Positions 45,131 to 53,677 of a stretch of DNA of 64,000 nt are shown in pieces. The stretch is from Pseudochelatococcus sp047501465 (GTDB lineage: Bacteria; Pseudomonadota; Alphaproteobacteria; Rhizobiales; Beijerinckiaceae), in contig NZ_JAZDRL010000001.1 of assembly GCF_047501465.1 (NCBI RefSeq), positions 1,488,001 to 1,552,000 on the forward strand, given 5' to 3'. Below the pieces are notes generated by a model that searched no databases, was not told the origin of the DNA, and saw only the letters and a program-made list of their open reading frames with translations. The position numbers and the translations under genes were made by a program. Within the stretch, counting starts at the first letter, position 1. The number at the start of each line of letters is the position of its first letter.

Positions 45131-45600
45131 AAGACCTCTTCGGTATGGGTTGCAGGATCAAATCTATAATGTCCGGCTAAATAGTGGACCTTTTATTCTA
45201 CCGAATTTAATGCAAAAACATTTTGTCAGATGGAGCTATCCATCAAAATATAACTCGTGCTGATCTACCAGCTATATTTTAATGGTTTGCGACCAGCAAA
45301 CAATCAGTTCTCCTTCTTATTGGTTCCGTATTTAAGTTTAGAAGTTAAAGGCAGCATGCGCTTTGTTATGCCGCAAACTTCTGGAGTCATTTTGCCCTAA
45401 AGACGCGCTGGCGATGCCCTAGGTGCCACCCTTGTTGCATTATGGTGATGATATAATGCGTTACAAAAATAGAAATTGATATAAATATCAAATAGATATA
45501 TCAAAATAGATATTTTGTGATTATCGCATTTGCGCTTGCTGCAGAATGCTTTATGAGCTTGAGAAACATATTTTGCAGACAACACCTTTGTTAGGGCATT
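45131..45600. other. Divergent promoter region of 470 bases with AT-rich repeats
   Basis: Lies between the ATPase gene (minus) and fmt (plus). It contains an inverted repeat GCATTAT (45437-45443) / ATAATGC (45453-45459) and a run of GATAT-type motifs at 45478-45515 (GATATAAATATC, GATATATC, GATATTTT). No gene supported. A def gene, the usual fmt partner, is not here. Confidence 0.45.
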
Positions 45601-46551
45601 ATGTCGCTTCGTATCGTCTTTATGGGTACGCCGGATTTCGCCGTTCCCACACTCGCTGAAATTGTTGGGCAAGGGCATGAAGTCGTTGCCGTTTACACGC
45701 GTGCGCCGGCTCGAAAAGGGCGGGGTCTGGCCGAGCAGCCTTCGCCTGTGCAAGCCATGGCGGACAGGTTCGGTTTTCCCGTTTATACACCGCGCACTTT
45801 GCGTGATCCGGAAGCTGCAGCTACTTTTGCCGCGCATGAGGCTGATGTTGCCGTGGTTGTCGCCTATGGCATGATTTTACCGCAGAATGTGCTTGATGCA
45901 CCACGGTTAGGCTGTCTCAATCTGCATGCTTCCATACTGCCACGTTGGCGTGGTGCTGCGCCTATTCAGCGAGCTGTCATGGCGGGCGATCAGGAAACCG
46001 GCGTCGCTGTTATGAAGATGGAAGCGGGGCTCGACACCGGACCGGTTGGCATGCTGGAGCGGGTTACAATCGGCCGGGATGAGACCTCTGGTGACTTGCA
46101 TGATCGCTTATCCCGATTGGGTGCGGACTTGATGGCACGCGCGCTTGCGGCGCTCTCACGCGGGGCGCTTGGCTTCATGCCTCAGGTAGACGATGGTATC
46201 ACTTACGCCAGCAAAATCACGAATGATGAAGCGCGTATCGACTTCTCATGGTCTGCTCAGCAAGTGCATGATCATGTGCGCGGGTTGTCGCCCTTTCCGG
46301 GAGCTTTTATCCTGGTCGATCTTGGCAAGGGAGTAGAGCGGCTGAAGGTGTTGCGTACAACGCTGGTTGATGCTGCGGGTATACCAGGAACATTGCTTGA
46401 TGATCAGCTCACAATTGCTTGTGGAACCGGCGCTGTGCGGTTGCTGCAGGTGCAGCGGGCTGGTAAGGGGGCTGTCTCGGCGGCGGATTTTCTGAATGGT
46501 GCGCGTCTTGAAAAGGGTGCTCGGCTTGCTATCGAAGAAAGCCCCACCTAA
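45601..46551 (+). CDS. fmt: Methionyl-tRNA formyltransferase
   Basis: Formylates initiator Met-tRNA. The protein is 316 residues: FMGTPDFAVPTLAEI at the N-terminus, the catalytic region LNLHASILPRWRGAAPIQRAVMAGDQETGV with the Asn-His-Asp triad, and the C-terminal OB domain. TAGGGC precedes the ATG. Its stop overlaps the truA start by one base (TAATG). Peptide deformylase, commonly just upstream, is absent. Confidence 0.97.
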   Translation: MSLRIVFMGTPDFAVPTLAEIVGQGHEVVAVYTRAPARKGRGLAEQPSPVQAMADRFGFPVYTPRTLRDPEAAATFAAHEADVAVVVAYGMILPQNVLDAPRLGCLNLHASILPRWRGAAPIQRAVMAGDQETGVAVMKMEAGLDTGPVGMLERVTIGRDETSGDLHDRLSRLGADLMARALAALSRGALGFMPQVDDGITYASKITNDEARIDFSWSAQQVHDHVRGLSPFPGAFILVDLGKGVERLKVLRTTLVDAAGIPGTLLDDQLTIACGTGAVRLLQVQRAGKGAVSAADFLNGARLEKGARLAIEESPT

Positions 46552-47303
46552 TGCCGCGCTATAAACTGATTATTGAATATGACGGCACGCCTTATGTAGG
46601 CTGGCAATGGCAAACGAATGGTCGTGCGGTGCAGCAAGCGGTGGAGGAGGCAATAACAGCTTTCTCCGGTGAACAGCTGCGCGTGCAATGTGCAGGCCGG
46701 ACGGACACCGGTGTGCATGCTACGCATCAGGTTGTGCATGTTGATTTGAGCCGCAATTGGCGCACAGACGTTGTTCGCGATGCTATCAATGCCCACCTGA
46801 AAATGCAGGGTGATGCCGTGGCTGTGACGTCTGCGGAAGCGGTGTCCGATGCATTTGATGCGCGTCACACAGCCGTTAGAAGGCACTATCTTTACCGCAT
46901 TTCAAACCGTCGTCCCCAGCCGGCGCTTGAGCGCAACAGGGTTTGGCATGTGCCACGTCGTCTCGATGCAGAAGCCATGCGCATAGCTGCACAACGATTG
47001 GTCGGCACGCATGACTTTACAACTTTTCGCGCTGCTGACTGTCAGGCCACAAGTCCTCTCCGCACATTGGAGCGCCTTGATGTCGAGGCGGTTGGCGATG
47101 AGATCCGCGTATTTGCTTCAGCGCGCTCCTTTTTGCACCATCAGGTGCGTTCAATGACGGGATCGCTTGAGCTGGTTGGGGCGGGTAAGTGGACGGCGGA
47201 TGATTTGAGCGCAGCGCTCGAAGCGCGTCAGCGCGCGCATTGTGGGCCAATGGCGCCTTCAGCAGGGCTTTATTTAATCGGCGTGGATTATCGTGAACTT
47301 TAA
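46551..47303 (+). CDS. truA: tRNA pseudouridine(38-40) synthase
   Basis: Modifies the tRNA anticodon arm. The protein is 250 residues with the catalytic Asp in GRTDTGVHA, plus RHYLYRI and FLHHQVRSMTGSL. The order fmt-truA-(dapE-dapD convergent) is typical for Hyphomicrobiales. Confidence 0.97.
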   Translation: MPRYKLIIEYDGTPYVGWQWQTNGRAVQQAVEEAITAFSGEQLRVQCAGRTDTGVHATHQVVHVDLSRNWRTDVVRDAINAHLKMQGDAVAVTSAEAVSDAFDARHTAVRRHYLYRISNRRPQPALERNRVWHVPRRLDAEAMRIAAQRLVGTHDFTTFRAADCQATSPLRTLERLDVEAVGDEIRVFASARSFLHHQVRSMTGSLELVGAGKWTADDLSAALEARQRAHCGPMAPSAGLYLIGVDYREL

Positions 47304-47367
47304 AGCAGTATGCATTTAAGGTAGCCAGCGCCAAATCCCTGAAAGCCTTGGTCAAGATTGTTAAGCA

Positions 47368-48534
47368 TCAGAAATAAAGCTCCAGCACTTTCTTATAAAT
47401 GGCTGTGAGCTTTATCAGGTCTGCAACTGATACAAACTCATCCACCTGATGCATACTGCTACCAACGGGGCCAAATTCCAGAACGGGACAATAAGCCTGA
47501 ATAAAGCGTGCATCTGACGTGCCGCCTGTCGTGGATAACTGTGGGGTGCGGCCAGTTTGTTCAACCACGGCTGTACTTACCAGGTCAACGAAGGGGCCAG
47601 GGTCAGTTATAAAGGCCACAGAGTTGCTTGGATCGAAGGTAATCTGCACGTCAGCGTCGTTGTCTTGCCGTGCATGAGCAAGACGCTGTTCGATTTCAGT
47701 CTTGAGGCTATCATGCGACCATAAATCATTAAATCTTATATTGAAAACGGCTTTTGCCTCACCCGGAATGACATTCGTGGCCGGGTTGCCAATATCGATG
47801 GTCGTAATTTCAAGGTTTGAAGGCGCAAAATGAGCAGTTCCGGCATCGAGGGCCGGGGCGAGGAGTGCAGAAAGTGCCCGTAAAAGCGTTGGCACCGGAT
47901 TTCTGGCCAAGTGCGGATAACCAACGTGCCCCTGTTTGCCCTTGATCAGCAGTCGCCCTGTGAGTGAACCGCGCCGGCCGATTTTGATCATCTCACCCAG
48001 CTGATCAGGGTTAGTTGGCTCGCCTAAAAGACAATGGGCAAACGTTTCACCGCGCGCTTTTGCCCATTCCAGTAATTTGATGGTGCCATTGATGGCAGGG
48101 CCTTCTTCATCCCCGGTTAGCAAAAAAGCGATGGAGCCATTAAATGCAGGGTTTGATCTCACGAAATCGAGTGCAGCTGTGACCATGGCCGCGACGCCGC
48201 CCTTCATATCGCAGGCGCCACGTCCATAAAGTTTGCCATCCTCAATCGTGCCCGCAAAAGGGTCATGCTGCCACTGAGCAATATCACCGGTGGGCACAAC
48301 ATCTGTATGACCTGCGAACACAAAACAGGGCTCTCTGGTGCCATAGCGGGCATAGAGATTATCGATATCGGGGGTGTTCGGCGCCTTGAAGGTTACACGC
48401 TCCACCGCAAATCCAGCCTGCAACAGCTTCTCCGCCAAAAGCGTAAGCGCGCCGCCCTCCTGTGGCGTGACAGAGGGGCAGCGGATGAGCTCTTGAGCGA
48501 GGCGAATGGTGGCGTGATTTGCGGTGTCGGTCAT
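47368..48534 (-). CDS. dapE: Succinyl-diaminopimelate desuccinylase
   Basis: Zinc enzyme of lysine and peptidoglycan (meso-DAP) synthesis, M20 family, 388 residues. Metal ligands and catalytic residues are in FAGHTDVVPTGD (His), GRGACDMKGG (Asp), LTGDEEGPA (Glu pair), EPT and the C-terminal MHQVDEFVSV (His). It begins six bases after dapD ends, so the two are co-transcribed. Confidence 0.96.
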   Translation of the reverse strand: MTDTANHATIRLAQELIRCPSVTPQEGGALTLLAEKLLQAGFAVERVTFKAPNTPDIDNLYARYGTREPCFVFAGHTDVVPTGDIAQWQHDPFAGTIEDGKLYGRGACDMKGGVAAMVTAALDFVRSNPAFNGSIAFLLTGDEEGPAINGTIKLLEWAKARGETFAHCLLGEPTNPDQLGEMIKIGRRGSLTGRLLIKGKQGHVGYPHLARNPVPTLLRALSALLAPALDAGTAHFAPSNLEITTIDIGNPATNVIPGEAKAVFNIRFNDLWSHDSLKTEIEQRLAHARQDNDADVQITFDPSNSVAFITDPGPFVDLVSTAVVEQTGRTPQLSTTGGTSDARFIQAYCPVLEFGPVGSSMHQVDEFVSVADLIKLTAIYKKVLELYF

Positions 48535-48540
48535 GGTGTA

Positions 48541-49383
48541 TTAATCGCGCAGCAGGTCGTTGATGCTGGTTTTGGCGCGCGTCTGCGCATCTACCCGCTT
48601 GACAATTACTGCGGCATAGAGGGAAGGGCCGGGCGTACCATCGGGCAAGGGTTTGCCGGGTAAGGTGCCAGGCACAACCACCGAGTATGGCGGAACCTCA
48701 CCGCGGAAAATTTCCCCGGTCTCACGGTCGATAATCTTGGTTGAGGCGCTGATGAAAACGCCCATGGACAACACTGAACCTTCGCGCACAATAACGCCCT
48801 CAACCACCTCAGAGCGTGCGCCGATAAAGCAGTTATCTTCGATGATAACGGGGTTGGCCTGGAGCGGCTCCAGAACGCCGCCAATGCCTACGCCACCAGA
48901 AAGATGCACGTGCTTACCAATCTGTGCGCAAGAGCCAACGGTTGCCCACGTATCGACCATAGAGCCCTCTCCAACATAAGCCCCAAGATTGACGAACGAT
49001 GGCATCAGCACAACATTGGGAGCAATATATGCACCCCGGCGCACAACCGTATTCGGCACCGCACGGAAGCCGGCCTCACGGAAAGTTAAAGCATCCCAAC
49101 CTGCGAATTTGGACGCGACCTTATCCCACCACACAGCACCGCCAGGGCCGCCATCGATGACAGTCATGTCATTAAGACGGAAAGAAAGCAGAACTGCTTT
49201 CTTTAGCCATTGATTGACACGCCACTCGCCATCGATTTTTTCTGCAACCCGGGCGTAGCCGCCATCAAGCAGGCGCAGTGCCTCTTCCACACCCTCGCGG
49301 ATCTCCCCAGTGGTGGCGGGGGTCACATCTGCGCGCTTTTCCCAGGCGTTATCGATAATGGAGGCGAGAGAGTCGTGTGTCAT
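48541..49383 (-). CDS. dapD: 2,3,4,5-tetrahydropyridine-2,6-dicarboxylate N-succinyltransferase
   Basis: Succinylates tetrahydrodipicolinate in the DAP pathway, the step two before DapE. The protein is 280 residues from MTHDSLASIIDNAW. Left-handed beta-helix repeats are clear (GAYIAPNVVLMPSFVNLGAYVG, then GVGIGGVLEPLQA and IGARSEVVEGVIVREGSVL). The longer frame to 49467 is unlikely. Normal length for the family. Confidence 0.96.
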   Translation of the reverse strand: MTHDSLASIIDNAWEKRADVTPATTGEIREGVEEALRLLDGGYARVAEKIDGEWRVNQWLKKAVLLSFRLNDMTVIDGGPGGAVWWDKVASKFAGWDALTFREAGFRAVPNTVVRRGAYIAPNVVLMPSFVNLGAYVGEGSMVDTWATVGSCAQIGKHVHLSGGVGIGGVLEPLQANPVIIEDNCFIGARSEVVEGVIVREGSVLSMGVFISASTKIIDRETGEIFRGEVPPYSVVVPGTLPGKPLPDGTPGPSLYAAVIVKRVDAQTRAKTSINDLLRD

Positions 49384-49710
49384 GAGGTTTCCGAAACAGT
49401 TGGATAAAATGAAAGACGCGAGTTTGCGCACAAGTGTCGATCTGTCAACGATTGGTTGGAGAATCACTTTGACTGATTAGCGCAAGGGCTACCATATGAT
49501 TCTCGCCTTTAGACGTGACAAGAAGGAAAGATGTCGCTCTTTTGGGTGAAAAATGGTTTTTTGGAAACCCCTATTTATTCAAGGAATTTATGTGTTTCCC
49601 ACAGGTGTTCCATTCTATTGCTGGATTGGCGGCACGAAAGGCTTGTGGAACAGAAAACGTTCTGTTACATCCACCTCACTTCGGAGGGGCACGCTCCTTC
49701 TGAACACGCT
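49384..49710. other. Region between dapD and tRNA-Leu
   Basis: About 330 bases. No gene supported. Holds the dapD promoter on the minus strand and, close to the tRNA, a plausible promoter (see 49643). Confidence 0.4.
49643..49671 (+). promoter_or_regulatory. Possible promoter of tRNA-Leu
   Basis: TTGTGG (49643-49648), 17-base spacer, TACATC (49666-49671), 39 bases before the tRNA start. The spacer includes an inverted repeat AACAG/CTGTT. Confidence 0.4.
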
Positions 49711-49795
49711 GCGGCCATGGCGGAAGTGGTAGACGCGCTAGCTTGAGGTGCTAGTTGGGCAACCAGTGGAGGTTCGAGTCCTCTTGGCCGCACCA
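49711..49795 (+). tRNA. tRNA-Leu(GAG)
   Basis: Class II tRNA of 85 bases including encoded CCA. Acceptor arms GCGGCCA and TGGCCGC pair perfectly with discriminator A. The anticodon stem CTAGC/GCTAG encloses loop TTGAGGT, anticodon GAG at 49745-49747. The long variable arm and the T-loop GGTTCGAGTCC are clear. It reads CUC and CUU codons. Confidence 0.97.
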
Positions 49796-50169
49796 TCGCT
49801 CTGATCTGATTAGAAGATCATCGAAGCGATAAGGTGCCAGAATTTGAACGGCACGCATCAAGCAAGCTATAATTTAATAACTCCTTGGGCAGTATCCAAC
49901 TCATTTGGGTGCTTCCCGGGAAAATTGTTTTGTTATTTATTGGTGCTTCCAAGATTTGGCTTATCGTGAGTTCTCCAGTCTGGATGATTGCTAAACGGAA
50001 ATGATTGCCTTGGCGTGAGTTGTCCGCCACCTTTTGCATATCATGGTCTGGAGCATTGGCAGGTGAAGTGTTATGCCTGCATCGGATAAACATGTATCAT
50101 CATAAGCATGGGTCCGGGAGGAGTCGCTCAGCGGCAAGCCGCACCGATGCTGCGTTCCGGAGATTTCAT
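49796..50169. other. Gap of about 370 bases between tRNA-Leu and a cyclophilin gene
   Basis: Just after the tRNA, short arms TCGCT/AGCGA could form a hairpin but no T-tract follows. No gene supported; the last 80 bases must include the cyclophilin promoter and leader. Confidence 0.35.
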
Positions 50170-50751
50170 ATGCGTTCGCTTATGCTCGCTCTCGGCTTTG
50201 TGGCAGTCGCCGCGTTGCCGGCTATGGCTGCCTCGTCAGCACCAGCAAAGTCTCTTGTGGTTGCTCAGCAGGCTGTGTCTGAAGACGTCATCCTGCTCGA
50301 TACCAAGCATGGCCGCGTTACGATCAAGCTGCGCCCTGATCTTGCGCCTCAGCATGCTAAGCGCATTCGCACGCTCGCCAGCCAAGGCTTTTATGATGGC
50401 GTAGTGTTCCACCGTGTCATTCCTGGCTTTATGGCGCAAACGGGCGATCCAACCGGCACTGGCATGGGTGGCTCTGATCTTCCTAACCTGCCATCAGAGT
50501 TTTCACGGGCGCCATTCAAGCGCGGCACGGTTGGTATGGCGCGTTCGTCTATGCCAGATTCAGCAAATTCGCAGTTCTTCATTTGCTTCGATGATGCGCC
50601 GTTCCTCAATGGCCAGTATACGGTGATTGGTGAGGTTGTATCGGGTATGGATGCAGTCGATAAAATCAAGGCTGGCACGAAAGCAAACAATGGTGCCGTG
50701 TCAAATCCTGACAAGATCATCAAAATGCGCCCGGCAACTGACGCCAGCTGA
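50170..50751 (+). CDS. Periplasmic cyclophilin-type peptidyl-prolyl isomerase
   Basis: Protein of 193 residues from MRSLMLALGFVAVAALPAMAA, which is a signal peptide; the start has GGAG eight bases upstream. The cyclophilin domain has VVFHRVIPGFMAQTGDPTGTGMGG and SANSQFFICFDDAPFLNGQYTVIG, with the catalytic Arg, Phe, Met and Gln. It helps fold exported proteins. The neighbouring gene is a close paralogue without a signal, so the pair covers periplasm and cytoplasm. Confidence 0.93.
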   Translation: MRSLMLALGFVAVAALPAMAASSAPAKSLVVAQQAVSEDVILLDTKHGRVTIKLRPDLAPQHAKRIRTLASQGFYDGVVFHRVIPGFMAQTGDPTGTGMGGSDLPNLPSEFSRAPFKRGTVGMARSSMPDSANSQFFICFDDAPFLNGQYTVIGEVVSGMDAVDKIKAGTKANNGAVSNPDKIIKMRPATDAS

Positions 50752-50779
50752 TCAAAACTGCGCGAGGGAATGCGACATG

Positions 50780-50874
50780 TTGCGTTTAAGTTGAGCATCA
50801 ACTTGAAGGCAAATTGCGGTAGAACATAAAAATTAAAGCGCAGTTCTGATTTTATCAGAACATCCAGCGCTTTA
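50780..50874. repeat. Interspersed palindromic repeat, copy 3 (full)
   Basis: First hairpin TTGCGTTTAAGTTGA / TCAACTTGAAGGC, then AATTGCGGTAGAACAT. The second hairpin has arms AAAGCGCAGTTCTGAT and ATCAGAACATCCAGCGCTTT. It lies between the two cyclophilin genes. Confidence 0.8.
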
Positions 50875-50964
50875 TTTTCTAGCATATTCATATCGCATCG
50901 CTATATCCGGGGACGATGACCGTTCTCCGGGGCGGTGCCAGGTTTTGAGAAAAGGAAAAAGACA

Positions 50965-51444
50965 ATGACCGCCACCAATGATGCGGAAAATACGCTCATT
51001 CTGGAAACCACCAAGGGCCGTGTTGTAATCGCGTTGCGTCCTGATCTTGCGCCTCTGCACGTTGCACGTATCAAGGAACTGGCACGCGCAAAATTTTATG
51101 ATGGCATCGTCTTCCATCGTGTGATCGATGGCTTCATGGCGCAGACGGGCTGCCCAAAGGGCACGGGCACGGGCGGTTCCGAGCTGCCAGACCTCAAGGC
51201 TGAGTTCAACGCTGAGCCGCATGTACGTGGCGTTTGCTCGATGGCGCGTGCGCAGAACCCTAATTCGGCAAACTCGCAGTTCTTCATCTGCTTCTCCGAT
51301 GCTCGCTTCCTCGACAAGCAGTACACGGTTTGGGGCAAGGTGACGGAAGGTATGGAAAACGTTGACCAGATCAAGCGCGGCGAGCCTGTGCGCGATCCCG
51401 ATTCCATCATTTCGATGCGCGTTGCAGCTGACGTAGAGGCGTAA
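50965..51444 (+). CDS. Cytoplasmic cyclophilin-type peptidyl-prolyl isomerase
   Basis: Protein of 159 residues from MTATNDAENTLILETTKG; AAGGA precedes it. It has VFHRVIDGFMAQTGCPKGTGTGG and NSANSQFFICFSDARFLDKQYTVWG. No signal peptide. Paralogue of the gene at 50170. It is 11 bases before queA, so it is likely in one operon with queA and tgt. Confidence 0.94.
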   Translation: MTATNDAENTLILETTKGRVVIALRPDLAPLHVARIKELARAKFYDGIVFHRVIDGFMAQTGCPKGTGTGGSELPDLKAEFNAEPHVRGVCSMARAQNPNSANSQFFICFSDARFLDKQYTVWGKVTEGMENVDQIKRGEPVRDPDSIISMRVAADVEA

Positions 51445-51455
51445 GAATACCGGCG

Positions 51456-52544
51456 ATGGATGTTTCCCTGTTTGATTTCACGTTGCCGGAAGCCTCCATC
51501 GCCTTGCGCCCGGTGCATCCGCGCGACAGTGCGCGCATGTTGGTGGTGCGCCCTGATGGGTTGACGGATCAGTTTGTTAGCGATTTGCCTTCGTTGCTAC
51601 GTCCGGGTGATGTGCTGGTGCACAACGATACGCGCGTTATCCCGGCGCGTCTTGATGGCATTCGGGTGCGTGGTGAATCGGTTACACGCGTTGAGGTGAT
51701 GCTGCATAAGCGCGAATCTGCTGATTCCTGGCTTGCGTTTGCGCGTCCGGGTAAGCGGATCAAGGTGGGCGAGCGCATCCGCTTTGGGGCGCAAAACGAG
51801 CGCTATGCCTGTGAGCTGGCCTCGCTTGATGCCGAGATTATGGAGAAGGGCGAAGGCGGAGAAGTGCTGTTGCGCTTCAGCTTTAGTGGCCCGGCTCTTG
51901 ATGAAGCCATTGCCCGTTTCGGCCATATGCCGTTGCCGCCTTATATTGCGTCGAAGCGTGCGGAAGATGCGGCCGATCTGGCTGATTATCAAACAATTTA
52001 TGCCCGCAATGATGGCGCTGTTGCAGCACCAACTGCTGGGTTGCATTTCACCGATGATCTCACTGCCCGGCTGGTGGAAGCGGGTATTGAGCGCCGCTTT
52101 GTGACGTTGCATGTGGGGGCCGGTACCTTCTTGCCAGTGAAGGCAGATGATACGCGCGATCATAAAATGCACGCAGAAGTGGGTGTCATCGATCAGCAAA
52201 CGGCTGATGCACTGAACGCAGCGCGTGCGCGTGGTGGTCGTATTATCGCCACGGGCACCACCGCTCTGCGCTTGCTGGAGAGCGCCGCGCGTGACGATGG
52301 TACGATTGCGCCATTTACGGGCGAGACTTCGATTTTCATCACGCCGGGGTATCGCTTCAAGGCAGTGGACATGCTGATGACCAACTTCCATTTGCCGCGT
52401 TCAACCTTGTTCATGCTTGTCAGTGCTTTTGCGGGGCTTGATGCCATGCAAGAGGCATATCGACATGCGATTGAAACCGGCTATCGCTTTTATTCTTATG
52501 GCGATTCCAGTCTGCTGTATTTAAATGATGGGGCTAAGCGATGA
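51456..52544 (+). CDS. queA: S-adenosylmethionine:tRNA ribosyltransferase-isomerase
   Basis: Makes epoxyqueuosine in tRNA by adding the ribosyl part of SAM to preQ1. The protein is 362 residues with SLFDFTLPEASIALRPVHPRDSARMLV at the N-terminus, GAVAAPTAGLHFTDDL and FITPGYRFKAVDMLMTNFHLPRSTL. It overlaps tgt by four bases (ATGA), so the two steps of queuosine synthesis are coupled. Confidence 0.97.
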   Translation: MDVSLFDFTLPEASIALRPVHPRDSARMLVVRPDGLTDQFVSDLPSLLRPGDVLVHNDTRVIPARLDGIRVRGESVTRVEVMLHKRESADSWLAFARPGKRIKVGERIRFGAQNERYACELASLDAEIMEKGEGGEVLLRFSFSGPALDEAIARFGHMPLPPYIASKRAEDAADLADYQTIYARNDGAVAAPTAGLHFTDDLTARLVEAGIERRFVTLHVGAGTFLPVKADDTRDHKMHAEVGVIDQQTADALNAARARGGRIIATGTTALRLLESAARDDGTIAPFTGETSIFITPGYRFKAVDMLMTNFHLPRSTLFMLVSAFAGLDAMQEAYRHAIETGYRFYSYGDSSLLYLNDGAKR

Positions 52545-53677
52545 GCGCGCCATTTTCGTTTCAGATCAATAGCCGTGATGGCGCGGCCCGCACTGGCGCA
52601 ATCCATTTGCCGCGCGGGACCATCCGTACGCCGGCCTTCATGCCGGTGGGTACGGCTGCTACAGTCAAGGCCATGCATACGCATGAGGTGAAGTCGCTGG
52701 GCGCTGATGTGCTGCTTGGCAATACGTACCATCTCATGTTGCGTCCAGGCGCTGAGCGTGTGGCGCGGCTCGGTGGCCTGCACAAGATGATGAACTGGTC
52801 GCATCCGATCTTGACGGATTCGGGCGGGTTTCAGGTTATGTCGCTCGCCAAGCTGCGCAAGCTGAATGAAAAGGGCGTGACCTTTCAATCGCACATTGAC
52901 GGCTCACGCTATGAGCTGACACCAGAGCGCGCTATCGAGATTCAGGGGCTGCTGGGGTCTGATATCCAGATGCAGTTGGATGAGTGCGTCAGGCTGCCGT
53001 GTTCTGATGCGGATGCTGCGCGCGCCATGCGACTTAGCTTGCGATGGGCAGAGCGTTGTCAGAAGGCCTTCAGCGAACAGCCGGGGCGTGTTGAGTTCGG
53101 GCGTGCACTATTCGGTATTGTGCAGGGCGGGGCGAACCGTGAGTTGCGGGTTGAGAGTGCGCGTGAACTCACAGCCATGGATTTTCAGGGTTATTCCATT
53201 GGCGGTCTTGCTGTGGGCGAGCCGCAGGATGTCATGCTCGATATGATCGAGACAGTCATTCCGCATTTACCTGATGAGAAGCCACATTATCTGATGGGTG
53301 TTGGCACACCGGATGATCTGGTGGAGGCTGTGCGTCGCGGCATTGATATGTTCGACTGTGTAATGCCCACACGCGCTGGCCGTCACGGGCAGGTGTTCTC
53401 ACGTTTCGGCAAGATCAACATCCGCAATGCGCGCCATGCCGATGACCCGCGCCCGATCGATGAAGCTTCATCGTGGGAGCCTGCGCGCACTTACTCACGC
53501 GCTTACCTGCATCATCTGGTAAAGGCAGGCGAGATTCTGGGAATGATGCTGCTCACTGGCATCAACCTTGCCTACTATCAAGAGTTGATGGCTGGCATGC
53601 GCCATGCGATTGCCGAGCAGCGTCTGGACGACTTTATTGCGCAGACGAAGGATGGTTGGGCGCGCGGCGACGGATGA
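52541..53677 (+). CDS. tgt: tRNA-guanine transglycosylase lacking the zinc site
   Basis: Exchanges guanine-34 for preQ1 in tRNAs. The protein is 378 residues. The catalytic region is intact: DSGGFQVMSL, GIVQGG, GGLAVGEPQD, MGVGTPDDLVEAVRRGIDMFDCVMPTR. But the structural zinc site is gone. Where the family has CxCxxC followed by His 26 residues later (for example PECDCYTCR and TIHN in E. coli), this protein has EASSWEPAR and TGIN, giving S310, W312, A315 and I341. The flanking YSRAYLHHL is conserved, so the alignment is secure. It ends in a 44-base convergent overlap with the SGNH-like gene. Confidence 0.95.
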   Translation: MSAPFSFQINSRDGAARTGAIHLPRGTIRTPAFMPVGTAATVKAMHTHEVKSLGADVLLGNTYHLMLRPGAERVARLGGLHKMMNWSHPILTDSGGFQVMSLAKLRKLNEKGVTFQSHIDGSRYELTPERAIEIQGLLGSDIQMQLDECVRLPCSDADAARAMRLSLRWAERCQKAFSEQPGRVEFGRALFGIVQGGANRELRVESARELTAMDFQGYSIGGLAVGEPQDVMLDMIETVIPHLPDEKPHYLMGVGTPDDLVEAVRRGIDMFDCVMPTRAGRHGQVFSRFGKINIRNARHADDPRPIDEASSWEPARTYSRAYLHHLVKAGEILGMMLLTGINLAYYQELMAGMRHAIAEQRLDDFIAQTKDGWARGDG

